Shown here: one piece after another, positions 28,468 through 36,633 of the stretch
Layout: every line of letters starts with the position of its first letter
How positions within the stretch are numbered: position 1 is the first letter of the stretch
NCBI RefSeq assembly: GCF_044901685.1
Contig: NZ_JBJDPS010000004.1
Location: forward strand, 310,001-374,000
Direction: 5' to 3'
DNA length: 64,000 nt
Origin: Micromonospora_G sp044901685
GTDB lineage: Bacteria > Actinomycetota > Actinomycetes > Mycobacteriales > Micromonosporaceae
Notes under the pieces: generated by a model
What the model was told of the DNA's origin: nothing
The model's input: only the letters and a program-made list of their open reading frames with translations
The model's database searches: none
Made by a program: the position numbers and the translations under genes

Positions 28468-28502
28468 GAAGGGCGGTCGTCCCGAGCGGACGGCCGCCCT
28501 TC
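28468..28502. terminator. Bidirectional terminator after leuS
   Basis: A 15-bp stem with one mismatch (28468-28482 with 28488-28502, loop cgagc) lies between convergent leuS and the TVP38 gene. Confidence 0.75.
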
Positions 28503-28533
28503 GGCGTGCGAGAACCGGTTACGCCGGCCGCGT

Positions 28534-29232
28534 TCAGTCCGGTGCGGCGGCGGCCGACCGCTGGCGGTGGGCGCGTTCGGCCCGGCGCCAACGGGCGACC
28601 AGTACGGCGGCGGCGACCAGGCCGAAGCTGGCCGGCGCCACCGCCAACCAGTTGAACTCGTCCGGGTCCGCCACGGCGGCACCGATCGCGGCGTAACCGA
28701 AGGCGGACGGCACCGAGGCCAGCACACTGCCGACCAGGAACGGCAACACCCGCGCGCCGGTCGTCCCGTAGCCGTAGCTGACCAGCCCGAACCCGCCGAC
28801 CGGCAGCAGCCGTACGGTGATCACACCGAGCACGCTCTGCCGGCTGAACCAACCGTCCAGCCGGGCCAGCCGGCCGCGTACCCGTTCGGCGACGAAGTCG
28901 CGGCCGAGCATCCGTCCGACGGCGAAGCCGAGTCCGGCCGCGACCAGCGCGGCGGCCAGGGTGTAGCCGGCGCCGCCGAGCGGGCCGAAGAGCGCGCCCC
29001 AGGCCACGGTGATCAACGTCCGGGGGACCAGCGCCACCATCAGCAGCGCGCCGCCGAGCACCGCCGCCACCGGAGCGGCCGGGCCGAGCCGGTCGACCAG
29101 ACGCGGCGCCGAGGCCAGGTCGGGTTGGACGACCAGCAGGGCCAGACCGAGCAGCCCGAGCAGGAGCAGCAGCGACCCGAACCGCACGACCGACCGCTGC
29201 CGCAGCAGCCGCCGGAGGTGCGGGAGGGTCAC
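28534..29232 (-). CDS. TVP38/TMEM64 (DedA-like) membrane protein
   Basis: A 232-residue protein with about six membrane segments. The SNARE-associated/VTT signature region is LVPRTLITVAWGALFGPLGGAGYTLAAAL, GRMLGRDFV and TVRLLPVGGFGLVSYGYGTTG. Family members are linked to lipid scrambling or transport. The GTG start overlaps the gatD stop (GTGA), so it is the third gene of the murT-gatD operon. A role in handling lipid-linked wall precursors is a possible inference from this coupling only. Confidence 0.85.
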   Translation of the reverse strand: MTLPHLRRLLRQRSVVRFGSLLLLLGLLGLALLVVQPDLASAPRLVDRLGPAAPVAAVLGGALLMVALVPRTLITVAWGALFGPLGGAGYTLAAALVAAGLGFAVGRMLGRDFVAERVRGRLARLDGWFSRQSVLGVITVRLLPVGGFGLVSYGYGTTGARVLPFLVGSVLASVPSAFGYAAIGAAVADPDEFNWLAVAPASFGLVAAAVLVARWRRAERAHRQRSAAAAPD

Positions 29233-30011
29233 GACCGGGCGGCGGCCACGCCGGCCACCCGCTCGGCCCGCAGTCGCTCCTGCCAGCTGTCGTCGAGCGG
29301 CGGCAGGTTGTTCATCCCGGTGGCCCAGCGCAACAGCAGGTCGGCCAGGGCCGGGTTGCGGGCCAGCGCCGGACCGTGCGAGTAGGTGCCGAGCAGCTTG
29401 CCGCGCCAGGCGCCCTCGCTGCTGCCGTCGTTGCCGATGCCGGTGCTGACCCGGGCCAGCGGCGAGACACCCGGGCCGAGGTGGGTACGCCCACCGTGGT
29501 TCTCGAAGCCGCTCAGCGGCGGCAGTCCGAGGCGGGGGTCGATGTCGCCGGCCAGTTCGCCGACCGCCCGGGACTGGCCCCGGTCCGAGTGCAGGTCCAG
29601 CAGGTCCAGGCCGGCACACTTGGCGCCCTTGGCGAAGAACGAACCGCCGAGGAGCTGGTAACCGGCGCAGACCGCGAAGACAACCGAACCCTGGGCGACC
29701 GCCCGGTGCAGCCCGCCGTCGGCGATCAGCCGCTGGGCGCCGAGCTGCTGCGGCCCGTCCTCGCCACCGCCGAGCAGGTAGATGTCGGCGACGGTGGGCA
29801 GTGGCTGGTCCGAGCGGACCTCGACGGTCTCCACCGGCATGCCCCGCTGCTGCGCCCGGCGGGCCAGGATCAGCATGTTGCCCCGGTCGCCGTAGGTGGA
29901 GAGCAGGTCGGGGTAGATCCAGGCGATCCGCAGGGTGCTCTCCGAGCCGCTCGGCGAGCCGGTGGCGTAACCGCTGGGCTGGTTCACCGGGAAGTACGAG
30001 TTAGTTGACAC
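29229..30011 (-). CDS. gatD: GatD, glutamine amidotransferase of the lipid II amidation complex
   Basis: A 260-residue class I glutamine amidotransferase of the CobB/CobQ-like type. The core motif is RIAWIYPDLLSTYGDRGNMLIL; nucleophile Cys115 is in VVFAVCAGYQLLGGSF and catalytic His212 in LGTYSHGPALARNP. With MurT it releases ammonia from glutamine to convert the lipid II D-glutamate alpha-carboxyl to D-isoglutamine. The first 25 residues are a polar extension absent from short homologues. GTG start at 30011 overlaps the murT end by 11 bp. Confidence 0.92.
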   Translation of the reverse strand: MSTNSYFPVNQPSGYATGSPSGSESTLRIAWIYPDLLSTYGDRGNMLILARRAQQRGMPVETVEVRSDQPLPTVADIYLLGGGEDGPQQLGAQRLIADGGLHRAVAQGSVVFAVCAGYQLLGGSFFAKGAKCAGLDLLDLHSDRGQSRAVGELAGDIDPRLGLPPLSGFENHGGRTHLGPGVSPLARVSTGIGNDGSSEGAWRGKLLGTYSHGPALARNPALADLLLRWATGMNNLPPLDDSWQERLRAERVAGVAAARS

Positions 30012-31263
30012 GGTCCAACTCCGCTCGGATGTCCTGGAATGCGGTGTAGTTCGCGATCACCTCAAGCCGCCCCGGCGGCACCGCCGAGACCGCCTCGGAG
30101 AACGTCTGTACGTGCCGGAACGGCACCCCGTTGACGTCCAGCCGGACCGCCAGGTCGTACGCCCGGTCGCCGGTGATCAGCACCTGCCGGCCGCGCAGTG
30201 GCGAGAAGTCCACGTCGAACAGCCACGAGGTGTCCAGCCCGTCGGGGTCCCGCGCGTTGATGGAGAGCAGCGTCGGCGCCTCGTCGGCCATGTCGAACGC
30301 CTCCAGCCAGCTCGCCGGGTTCTTCGCCAGCAGCAGCCGGATGTTGCGTCCGGTGCGGACGACCTGGGCGTACCGCCCGGCGACGGAGGCGACCCCGCCG
30401 AGCCGGGAGACCGCGTCCGCCGGCCGTACGCCGAACTCGGCGGCGACGGCGAGCGCGGTGGCGGCGTTGCCGAGGTTGACCCGGCCCGGGAGTTGGAGCA
30501 CCACCTTGTGCCAGGCGCCGCCCGGGTCGACCACGCCGTCGTCCTCGACCACCCACTGTGGCTCCGGTCGACGCAGCCAGCAGCCGGTGCACCACCACTG
30601 GTCCTGGGCGCGCTCGATCGGGGAGCCGCACTCGGGGCAGACCCACGAGTCGTCGTGCCAGCGCTGCCCGGCGCTGAACCAGCTCACCGCCGGGGTGTTC
30701 AGCGTGCCGCTGCGCTTCTCCGGCGGGGTCGCGGCCCAGACCACCATCGGGTCGTCGGCGTTGGCGACCACCCGCATCTCCGGGTAGCGGACCAGCGCGG
30801 ACCGCCAGAGCTGGGCCATCATGCTGACCTCCTTGGCCCGGTCGAGCTGGTCCCGGGAGAGGTTGAGCAGGGCGACCACGTGCGGTTCGGTGGCCTCGAG
30901 GACCTCGGGCAGGTAGTGCTCGTCGACCTCGAGCACGGCATAGGGGGTGCTGCCCGCCTTGGCCAGGGCCGAGGTGTGGCCGGTGGGCATGTTGGCACCG
31001 AAGGAGTTGGTCGCCACCGGGCCGAGCACACCCACGGCGGCGGCGCTCAGCCGGGTGGTGGTGGTCTTGCCGTTGGTGCCCGAGATGAGGGCGATGGCCC
31101 GGCCGGCGGAGAGGTGCGCCAGCAGGTCCGGATCGATCTTGAGCCCGATCCAACCGCCGATCACCGATCCGTCGCCACGGCCGGCGGCCCGGGACAGCGC
31201 CGCCGCGGTGCGCGACACGGAGCTGGCCACCTTCGCCCGCAGGGGCATTCTCGCGTCCGTCAC
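30001..31263 (-). CDS. murT: MurT, Mur-ligase-like ATPase of the lipid II amidation complex
   Basis: A 420-residue Mur ligase-related protein with Walker A SGTNGKTTTTR (residues 60-70), a four-Cys zinc ribbon (Cys208, 211, 224, 227; CPECGSP and CTGCWLRR) inserted in the central domain, and a C-terminal DUF1727 domain (SWLFDVDFSPLRGRQVLITGDRAYDLAVRL). It activates the D-Glu carboxyl of lipid II for amidation by GatD. The GTG at 31263 is preferred because a TAACCT -10-like element ends 7 bases upstream, suggesting leaderless start; an ATG at 31248 is the alternative. It is transcribed divergently from mraZ, beside the division cluster whose product it modifies. Confidence 0.9.
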   Translation of the reverse strand: MTDARMPLRAKVASSVSRTAAALSRAAGRGDGSVIGGWIGLKIDPDLLAHLSAGRAIALISGTNGKTTTTRLSAAAVGVLGPVATNSFGANMPTGHTSALAKAGSTPYAVLEVDEHYLPEVLEATEPHVVALLNLSRDQLDRAKEVSMMAQLWRSALVRYPEMRVVANADDPMVVWAATPPEKRSGTLNTPAVSWFSAGQRWHDDSWVCPECGSPIERAQDQWWCTGCWLRRPEPQWVVEDDGVVDPGGAWHKVVLQLPGRVNLGNAATALAVAAEFGVRPADAVSRLGGVASVAGRYAQVVRTGRNIRLLLAKNPASWLEAFDMADEAPTLLSINARDPDGLDTSWLFDVDFSPLRGRQVLITGDRAYDLAVRLDVNGVPFRHVQTFSEAVSAVPPGRLEVIANYTAFQDIRAELDRVN

Positions 31264-31642
31264 TCGAGCGAGGTTACCGGACAGCGAAGGCGCCCAGACC
31301 GTCGCACGAGGCGTTCGGTCGGGCCCCACCCTCCGACCGGCCCGGTCGTGACCCCGGGGGTACGTCGCACGCCGCTCTCCACCGTCGTCTCCCTCCACCT
31401 TTTCCCCCCACTTTCCTCCACCGTCGACCGGTCCGCCTCCCAACCGGACGTACGGCTTCGGGCAAATCGGGTACGTCGACCGCGCGACGGGCGCTGCGGC
31501 GGCGTACCGGGCGTTGCATTTGATCTTTGTCGGAAAGCGGACGCGGGGCGGGCCCCCGGCGCCCCTCCACTTCGCACCACCCCCTCTGACGTGCTGTTTT
31601 ACGAATTACGCCGTCGTGGTTTCCACGCGTTTCCGGTTGCGG
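31264..31642. other. Divergent intergenic region between murT and mraZ
   Basis: About 380 bp before the MraZ boxes. It contains the murT promoter side (TAACCT-like -10 near 31271-31276, minus strand) and AT-richer segments around 31515-31535 and 31595-31625 that may hold mraZ promoters. I see no gene or structured RNA in it. Confidence 0.5.
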
Positions 31643-31668
31643 GTGGAGGGAAGTGGAGTAGAGTGGGG
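31643..31668 (+). promoter_or_regulatory. MraZ-box array upstream of mraZ
   Basis: Three direct repeats, GTGGAG, GTGGAG and GTGGGG, start at 31643, 31653 and 31663, spaced exactly 10 bp (one helical turn), with a weaker ttggtg at 31673. MraZ proteins bind short direct repeats of this kind upstream of their own gene and repress the division cluster. The array lies about 80 bp before the mraZ start. Confidence 0.7.
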
Positions 31669-31751
31669 CGCATTGGTGGGGCCGGGAGGGCCTGCCGGCC
31701 CGGGGGACAGCGGCGCCGCGAACGCCGCTGGAAGGGCGAGGGGGTTGAGCC

Positions 31752-32183
31752 GTGTTTCTCGGCACGCACACCCCGCGCCTGGACGAGAAGGGTCGGCTGA
31801 TCCTTCCGGCGAAGTTCCGGGACGAGCTGGCGGGAGGTGTCGTGATCACGAAGGGGCAGGAGCGCTGCCTGTACGTCTTTCCGACGCCCGAGTTCCAGCG
31901 GATCGCGGACCAGTTGCGTGAGCAACCCATGACACACAAGGCGGCGCGGGCCTACAGCCGGGTGTTCTTCGCCAGCGCCCACGACGAGGTGCCGGACAAG
32001 CAGGGACGGGTGACCATACCGGGCCACCTGAGGGAGTACGCCGCACTCGACCGCGATCTCGTGGTCATCGGGGCGAGCACCCGGGTGGAGATCTGGGACA
32101 AGCGGGCCTGGGAGACCTACCTCGCGGAGAGCGAAGACGACTTCGCCGACATCGAGGAGGGGGTGTTGCCGGGCGGGCTGTAG
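31752..32183 (+). CDS. mraZ: MraZ, transcriptional regulator of the division cluster
   Basis: A 143-residue regulator with two SpoVT/AbrB-like domains, each with the family pattern: FLGTHTPRLDEKGRLILPAKFRDEL near the N-terminus and EVPDKQGRVTIPGHLREYA in the second half. It binds direct repeats upstream of its own gene. GTG start with a GAGGGGG-type site. First gene of the dcw cluster; a 194-bp gap to rsmH contains a hairpin (about 32233-32258) and may carry an extra promoter. Confidence 0.95.
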   Translation: MFLGTHTPRLDEKGRLILPAKFRDELAGGVVITKGQERCLYVFPTPEFQRIADQLREQPMTHKAARAYSRVFFASAHDEVPDKQGRVTIPGHLREYAALDRDLVVIGASTRVEIWDKRAWETYLAESEDDFADIEEGVLPGGL

Positions 32184-32377
32184 TGCGGGCCGACGCGCCT
32201 GACGTACTGCGAGATCTCCAGCCGCTCCTGTTCCTGGCGCCTCTTCCCCGGTGCCAGGCGCGCGATCCGGCGACCGGCCTTACCAGGGGCGGGTCGGCGG
32301 GCCAGAGCGGATGGGGATCTGGCGGTATGACGAGCGGTTGACAGCATACAGACGTGAACAGACAAGGAAGCCGGTCA

Positions 32378-33514
32378 GTGGGGGTCGACATGGGGGAGCT
32401 GCGGGGCACACACGTGCCGGTGCTGCTTGAGCGGTGTCTCGAGCTGCTCGCCCCCGCGCTGGACCGGGGCGGCCCCACGATCCACGTCGATGCCACGCTC
32501 GGCCTGGCCGGGCACGCCGAGGCGGTGCTGGCGGCCCACCCGGAGACCATCCTGATCGGCCTCGACCGCGACTCCGAGGCGCTGGCCCACGCCCGCGCCC
32601 GGCTGGCGCGCTACGCCGACCGGATCCACCTGGTGCACGCGGTCTACGACGAACTGCCGGAGGTGCTCGACCGGCTCGGCCATCCCCGGGTGGACAGCCT
32701 GCTGTTCGACCTCGGGGTGTCGTCGCTGCAACTCGACGCGCCCGACCGCGGGTTCGCCTACGCCCAGGACGCGCCGCTGGACATGCGGATGGACCAGACC
32801 CGTGGGGTGACCGCGGAGGAGATCGTCAACGGCTACCCGCACGGCGAGCTCGCCCGGGTGCTCAGGGTGTACGGCGAGGAGCGGTTCGCCGGGCGGATCG
32901 CCTCGGCGATCGTCCGGGAGCGGGAACGGTCCCGGATCACCTCCTCGGCGTTCCTCGCCGAGCTGGTCCGGGACTCGATTCCGGCGGCCGCCCGACGGAC
33001 CGGCGGGCACCCGGCGAAAAGATCGTTTCAGGCGTTGCGGATCGAGGTAAACCGGGAGCTGGCCGCGCTGGAGACGGCGCTGCCGGCCGCGCTGGACGCG
33101 CTCGCCGTTGGTGGTCGGCTGGTGGTGCTCTCGTACCACTCGCTGGAGGACCGGATCACCAAACAGGCGTTCGCCGGCCGGGCCCGCAGTACCGGCCCGG
33201 TCGACCTGCCGGTCGAACTGCCCGGCACCGGTCCGACGCTGCGGCTGCTCAGTCGGGGCGCCGAGCTGCCGAGCGAGGCGGAGGTGGCCGCGAACCCGAG
33301 GGCCGCGTCGGTGCGGCTGCGGGCGGCGGAGCGGATCGACCCCGACCGGGCGGTCGGGCCGGAGGGGACCGGCCGCGAGCGGTCCCGCCAGCGGGTGAAG
33401 GCGTTGCACATCCCCGGTGCGGTGGCGCCGGGACGGTCCAACGTGGACCGGCAGAAGGGGCCATCGGGGCCAGGGGACGCAGACGGAGCGGAAACAGAGG
33501 GGGAGGGATCATGA
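32378..33514 (+). CDS. rsmH: RsmH, 16S rRNA (cytosine1402-N4)-methyltransferase
   Basis: About 378 residues. N-terminal GTHVPVLLERCLELL and VDATLGLAGHAEAVL (SAM-binding motif I) identify the family; FDLGVSSLQLD and DMRMDQTRGVTAEEIVNGY are further signatures, as is SYHSLEDRITKQAF. It methylates C1402 of 16S rRNA. The GTG at 32378 is chosen because AAGGAAG lies 7 bases upstream; an in-frame GTG at 32354 and ATG at 32390 are alternatives. The C-terminal 60 residues are a polar extension. Its stop overlaps the next start (ATGA). Confidence 0.93.
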   Translation: MGVDMGELRGTHVPVLLERCLELLAPALDRGGPTIHVDATLGLAGHAEAVLAAHPETILIGLDRDSEALAHARARLARYADRIHLVHAVYDELPEVLDRLGHPRVDSLLFDLGVSSLQLDAPDRGFAYAQDAPLDMRMDQTRGVTAEEIVNGYPHGELARVLRVYGEERFAGRIASAIVRERERSRITSSAFLAELVRDSIPAAARRTGGHPAKRSFQALRIEVNRELAALETALPAALDALAVGGRLVVLSYHSLEDRITKQAFAGRARSTGPVDLPVELPGTGPTLRLLSRGAELPSEAEVAANPRAASVRLRAAERIDPDRAVGPEGTGRERSRQRVKALHIPGAVAPGRSNVDRQKGPSGPGDADGAETEGEGS

Positions 33515-34254
33515 ACGTCAACAAGCGCGACCACCGGGAACACGCCGGAGCGGAGCCGCGCACACCGCGGTCGGGGGGCCGGACCGCGGCGGAGCGGGTC
33601 ACGACAGAGCGGATCACCCGGACGGCCCGGCCGGTGCCGGGCCGGGAGACTCGTGCCCGGGGGGCGCGCGAGTTTCCGACGCAGGGCAGTTACCCGATCC
33701 AGGGAAGTGCGGCGCTGCGCGCACCGGAGCTCTCCTCGGTGGCGGTACGCGACACGGCCGCGCGCGAAAGCGCCCGGGCGGCGCACCCGGCCGGCGGCGA
33801 GCGCTCCGGCGCGGCGGCGGCCCAGCGGGCCGGCAACAGCGCCCGCGAGGCGCACCCGGCGGGCACCGGGCGCACCGAGGCACCCCGGCTGCGGGTCGCG
33901 CCGCCGCTGCCGGTGAGTGTGCCGAGGGCCCCCTTCGTCGGGCTGATCCTGGCCATGGTGGTCGGCGGGGTGCTCGGGGTACTGGTGGTCAACACCAAGA
34001 TCAACGAGAACGCCATCCGGCTGGACAAGCTGGAGAAGGAGCAGGCCACGCTCGACCTCCAGCAGCAGCAGTTGGACCGGGAGATCGCCGACGCCAAGGC
34101 GCCGGGCAACCTGGTCGCCGAGGCCCGCAAGCTGGGTCTGGTGGACTCCGGTCGGCCCGCCTTCATCCGGCTGCCGGACGGCCGGCTGATCGGGGTGCCG
34201 AAACCGGCCGCCGGCCAGCCGGCGATCACGAGTCAGCAGAACACGGGGGGTTAG
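33511..34254 (+). CDS. ftsL: FtsL-like division protein
   Basis: A 247-residue bitopic membrane protein in the ftsL position. It has a long basic, Ala/Arg-rich cytoplasmic N-terminus (about 138 residues), one membrane helix (FVGLILAMVVGGVLGVLVV, about residues 140-160), then a leucine-zipper-like coiled coil (IRLDKLEKEQATLDLQQQQLDREI) and a short extracytoplasmic tail. This topology is that of FtsL, which links FtsQ/FtsB to FtsW/FtsI. Sequence similarity is weak as usual, so the call rests on position and architecture. Confidence 0.8.
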   Translation: MNVNKRDHREHAGAEPRTPRSGGRTAAERVTTERITRTARPVPGRETRARGAREFPTQGSYPIQGSAALRAPELSSVAVRDTAARESARAAHPAGGERSGAAAAQRAGNSAREAHPAGTGRTEAPRLRVAPPLPVSVPRAPFVGLILAMVVGGVLGVLVVNTKINENAIRLDKLEKEQATLDLQQQQLDREIADAKAPGNLVAEARKLGLVDSGRPAFIRLPDGRLIGVPKPAAGQPAITSQQNTGG

Positions 34255-34256
34255 CG

Positions 34257-36542
34257 GTGGCGTCACGCTCCGATGAACCGCGCCGGGACGGGTCAGCGTC
34301 CCGGCGCGGTGCGTCCGCGACCGGTTCGGAGCGGGACAGCGGCGGTTCCCGGGGCGCCGCCGCGCGCGGGAACGCCCGGGGAGGCGCCCGGGACACCGGT
34401 GGACGGGGCCGGGGCGTCGAGCCCGAGAGCGACCCCGGTCTCGGCGGGATCTCCGGGGCGCGCGCCTACACCCCCCGAGGTCGTACCGTGCGGGACGCCC
34501 CGGAACTGCGGCGTACCCCCCGTTCGACCAGGTCGTCGGACCCGTTCCGGCCCGCGTTGCAGGTGCTCGACGGGGGTCGGGGGGCTGCCGGGCGCACTCG
34601 CCGCGAGCCGGTCGAGCCGGCCACCGGTGCGCGCGCCGGCACCGGCACGACCGTGCCGCCGCGCGCCGCCCGCGCCGCCGACGTGGCCAAACCGATGCCG
34701 GCACCCCGGCGTCGACCCACCGCCACCGCCGGTCGTCGTGAACCCGGCACCGGCCGGGCCGGCGCCGCCCCGGTTCGGCCGCCGCGCAAACCCCGGCGTC
34801 CGCCCCGGCTGGCGGATTCCGGCCGACGGCTGCGCCTGGGCACGCTGCTCGCGCTCGCGCTCTTCGCCACCATCGGCATCCGGCTGATCGTCCTGCAGGT
34901 GGTGCAGACCCCGGCGTACGCCGAAGGGCTCGGCGACCGGTACCGGCCGGTGATCCTCTCCGCGCCCCGGGGCGGAATCTACGACCGTTCCGGGGCGTTG
35001 CTGGCGCACAGCGTCGACGCCCGGTACGTCTCCGCCGACCCGAGCCTGGTCAAGGACGTGGCGGGCACAGCCGACGCGCTTTCCCCGCTGCTCGGCATCC
35101 CCCGGTCCAAGCTGATCGAGGACCTGAACAAGAAGACCCGGCCGGACGGCAGCGTCTCCCAGTTCCAGTACCTGGCCCGGGGCGTCGAGATCCCGATCGC
35201 CAAGAAGATCACCGAGCTGAACCTGGCGGGCATCTACACCGACCTGGACGAGCGGCGTGAGGTGCCCGGCGGTGGTGACGTGGCGGCGAACCTGATCGGT
35301 TTCATCGGCGAGGACATGAACGGCCTGGAGGGGATCGAGGCGCGCTACGACGACCTGCTGCACGGGGTCGACGGCAAGCGGGTCTTCGAGGTCGGGCACG
35401 GTGACCTGGGCACCGCCATTCCGGGCGGGTACGACAAGGTGACGCCGGCCAAGCCGGGCAACTCGCTGGTGCTGACCATCGACCGGGACCTCCAGTTCGA
35501 GTGCCAGCGGATCCTCAGCGCGGCGGCCAAGGAGGTCAAGGCCAGTGTCGCCGCCGCCGTGGTGCTCGACGTGCGTACCGGTCAGGTGCTGGCCCAGGCG
35601 AGCCATCCGACGTACAGCGCCGCCGACTGGAAGAAGAGCGCGCCGACCGACCGGGAGGACGCGGCGACCAGCTTCGTGGTCGACCCCGGCTCGGTACACA
35701 AGGCGATCACCTTCGCGGCGGCGTTGCAGGAGGGTGTGGTCAAGCCGGGCGACACCATCAGGGTCGACCCCAGGGTCCGGATCGGCGGCAAGCTGTTCGA
35801 GGACACCCACTACGCCCCGCCGGGCACCAAGATGAGCCTGCCCGGCATCCTGGCCTACTCCTCCAACGTCGGCACGATCCGGGTCGCGGAGAAGCTCGGC
35901 GCCCAGAAGCTCTACGAGTACCAGCGCAAGTTCGGGCTCGGCGAGGCGACCGACGTGGGGGTGCCCGGTGAGGCGACCGGTCGGGTGCTGCCGCCGGACC
36001 AGTGGAGCGACTCGTCCTACGGGTCGATCCCGATCGGGCACAGCGTCGACGCGACCCCGTTGCAGATGGCCGCCGCGTACGCCGCCATCGCGAACAACGG
36101 CACCTGGGTCCAGCCGCAGTTGATCAAGGAGACGATCGCCCCCGACGGCACCCGTACGCCGGCCGAGGCACCGAAGACCCGGCAGGTGATCAGCCCCGAG
36201 ACCGCCGCCACGCTGCGGGAGATGCTGGAGGCACCGGTGGTGGTGCCGGACGCCACCGGCGTCAAGGCGCGGATCTCCGACTACCGGGTGGCCGGCAAGA
36301 CCGGCACCGGCCTACGCGTGGTCGACGGCAAGTACGCCCCGGGTGAGGTGGCGTCGTTCATCGGCATGGCTCCGGCGGAGAACCCGAGGTACGTCATCGC
36401 GGTCTTCGCGTACACACCGGGTGGCGGTGGCGGGGACGTTTCCGCCCCGGCTTTCCAGAAGATGATGAACTTCACCCTGACCCATTACCGGGTTCCTCAA
36501 ACGGGGACCAAACCGCCGAAGTTTGTTGTCTATCCCCGCTGA
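34257..36542 (+). CDS. ftsI: FtsI/PBP2b-type division transpeptidase
   Basis: A 761-residue class B penicillin-binding protein. It has an unusually long Arg/Gly/Pro-rich cytoplasmic N-terminus (about 193 residues), one membrane helix (TLLALALFATIGIRLIVLQVV), a pedestal domain (APRGGIYDRSGALLAHSVDARYVSADP) and a transpeptidase domain with SVHK (catalytic Ser479), SSN in AYSSNVGTIRV, and KTGT in VAGKTGTGLR. It cross-links septal peptidoglycan with FtsW. GTG start two bases after the ftsL-like stop; the N-terminus is low in similarity to homologues. Confidence 0.94.
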   Translation: MASRSDEPRRDGSASRRGASATGSERDSGGSRGAAARGNARGGARDTGGRGRGVEPESDPGLGGISGARAYTPRGRTVRDAPELRRTPRSTRSSDPFRPALQVLDGGRGAAGRTRREPVEPATGARAGTGTTVPPRAARAADVAKPMPAPRRRPTATAGRREPGTGRAGAAPVRPPRKPRRPPRLADSGRRLRLGTLLALALFATIGIRLIVLQVVQTPAYAEGLGDRYRPVILSAPRGGIYDRSGALLAHSVDARYVSADPSLVKDVAGTADALSPLLGIPRSKLIEDLNKKTRPDGSVSQFQYLARGVEIPIAKKITELNLAGIYTDLDERREVPGGGDVAANLIGFIGEDMNGLEGIEARYDDLLHGVDGKRVFEVGHGDLGTAIPGGYDKVTPAKPGNSLVLTIDRDLQFECQRILSAAAKEVKASVAAAVVLDVRTGQVLAQASHPTYSAADWKKSAPTDREDAATSFVVDPGSVHKAITFAAALQEGVVKPGDTIRVDPRVRIGGKLFEDTHYAPPGTKMSLPGILAYSSNVGTIRVAEKLGAQKLYEYQRKFGLGEATDVGVPGEATGRVLPPDQWSDSSYGSIPIGHSVDATPLQMAAAYAAIANNGTWVQPQLIKETIAPDGTRTPAEAPKTRQVISPETAATLREMLEAPVVVPDATGVKARISDYRVAGKTGTGLRVVDGKYAPGEVASFIGMAPAENPRYVIAVFAYTPGGGGGDVSAPAFQKMMNFTLTHYRVPQTGTKPPKFVVYPR

Positions 36543-36633
36543 GCGGCCATTACGGGACATCATCGGTGGGTGCGGGCAAACCACCGGGGCGGCTGTGCGA
36601 TGCGGGTCCGTCGACCCGGTAGGGTCTGACGCC

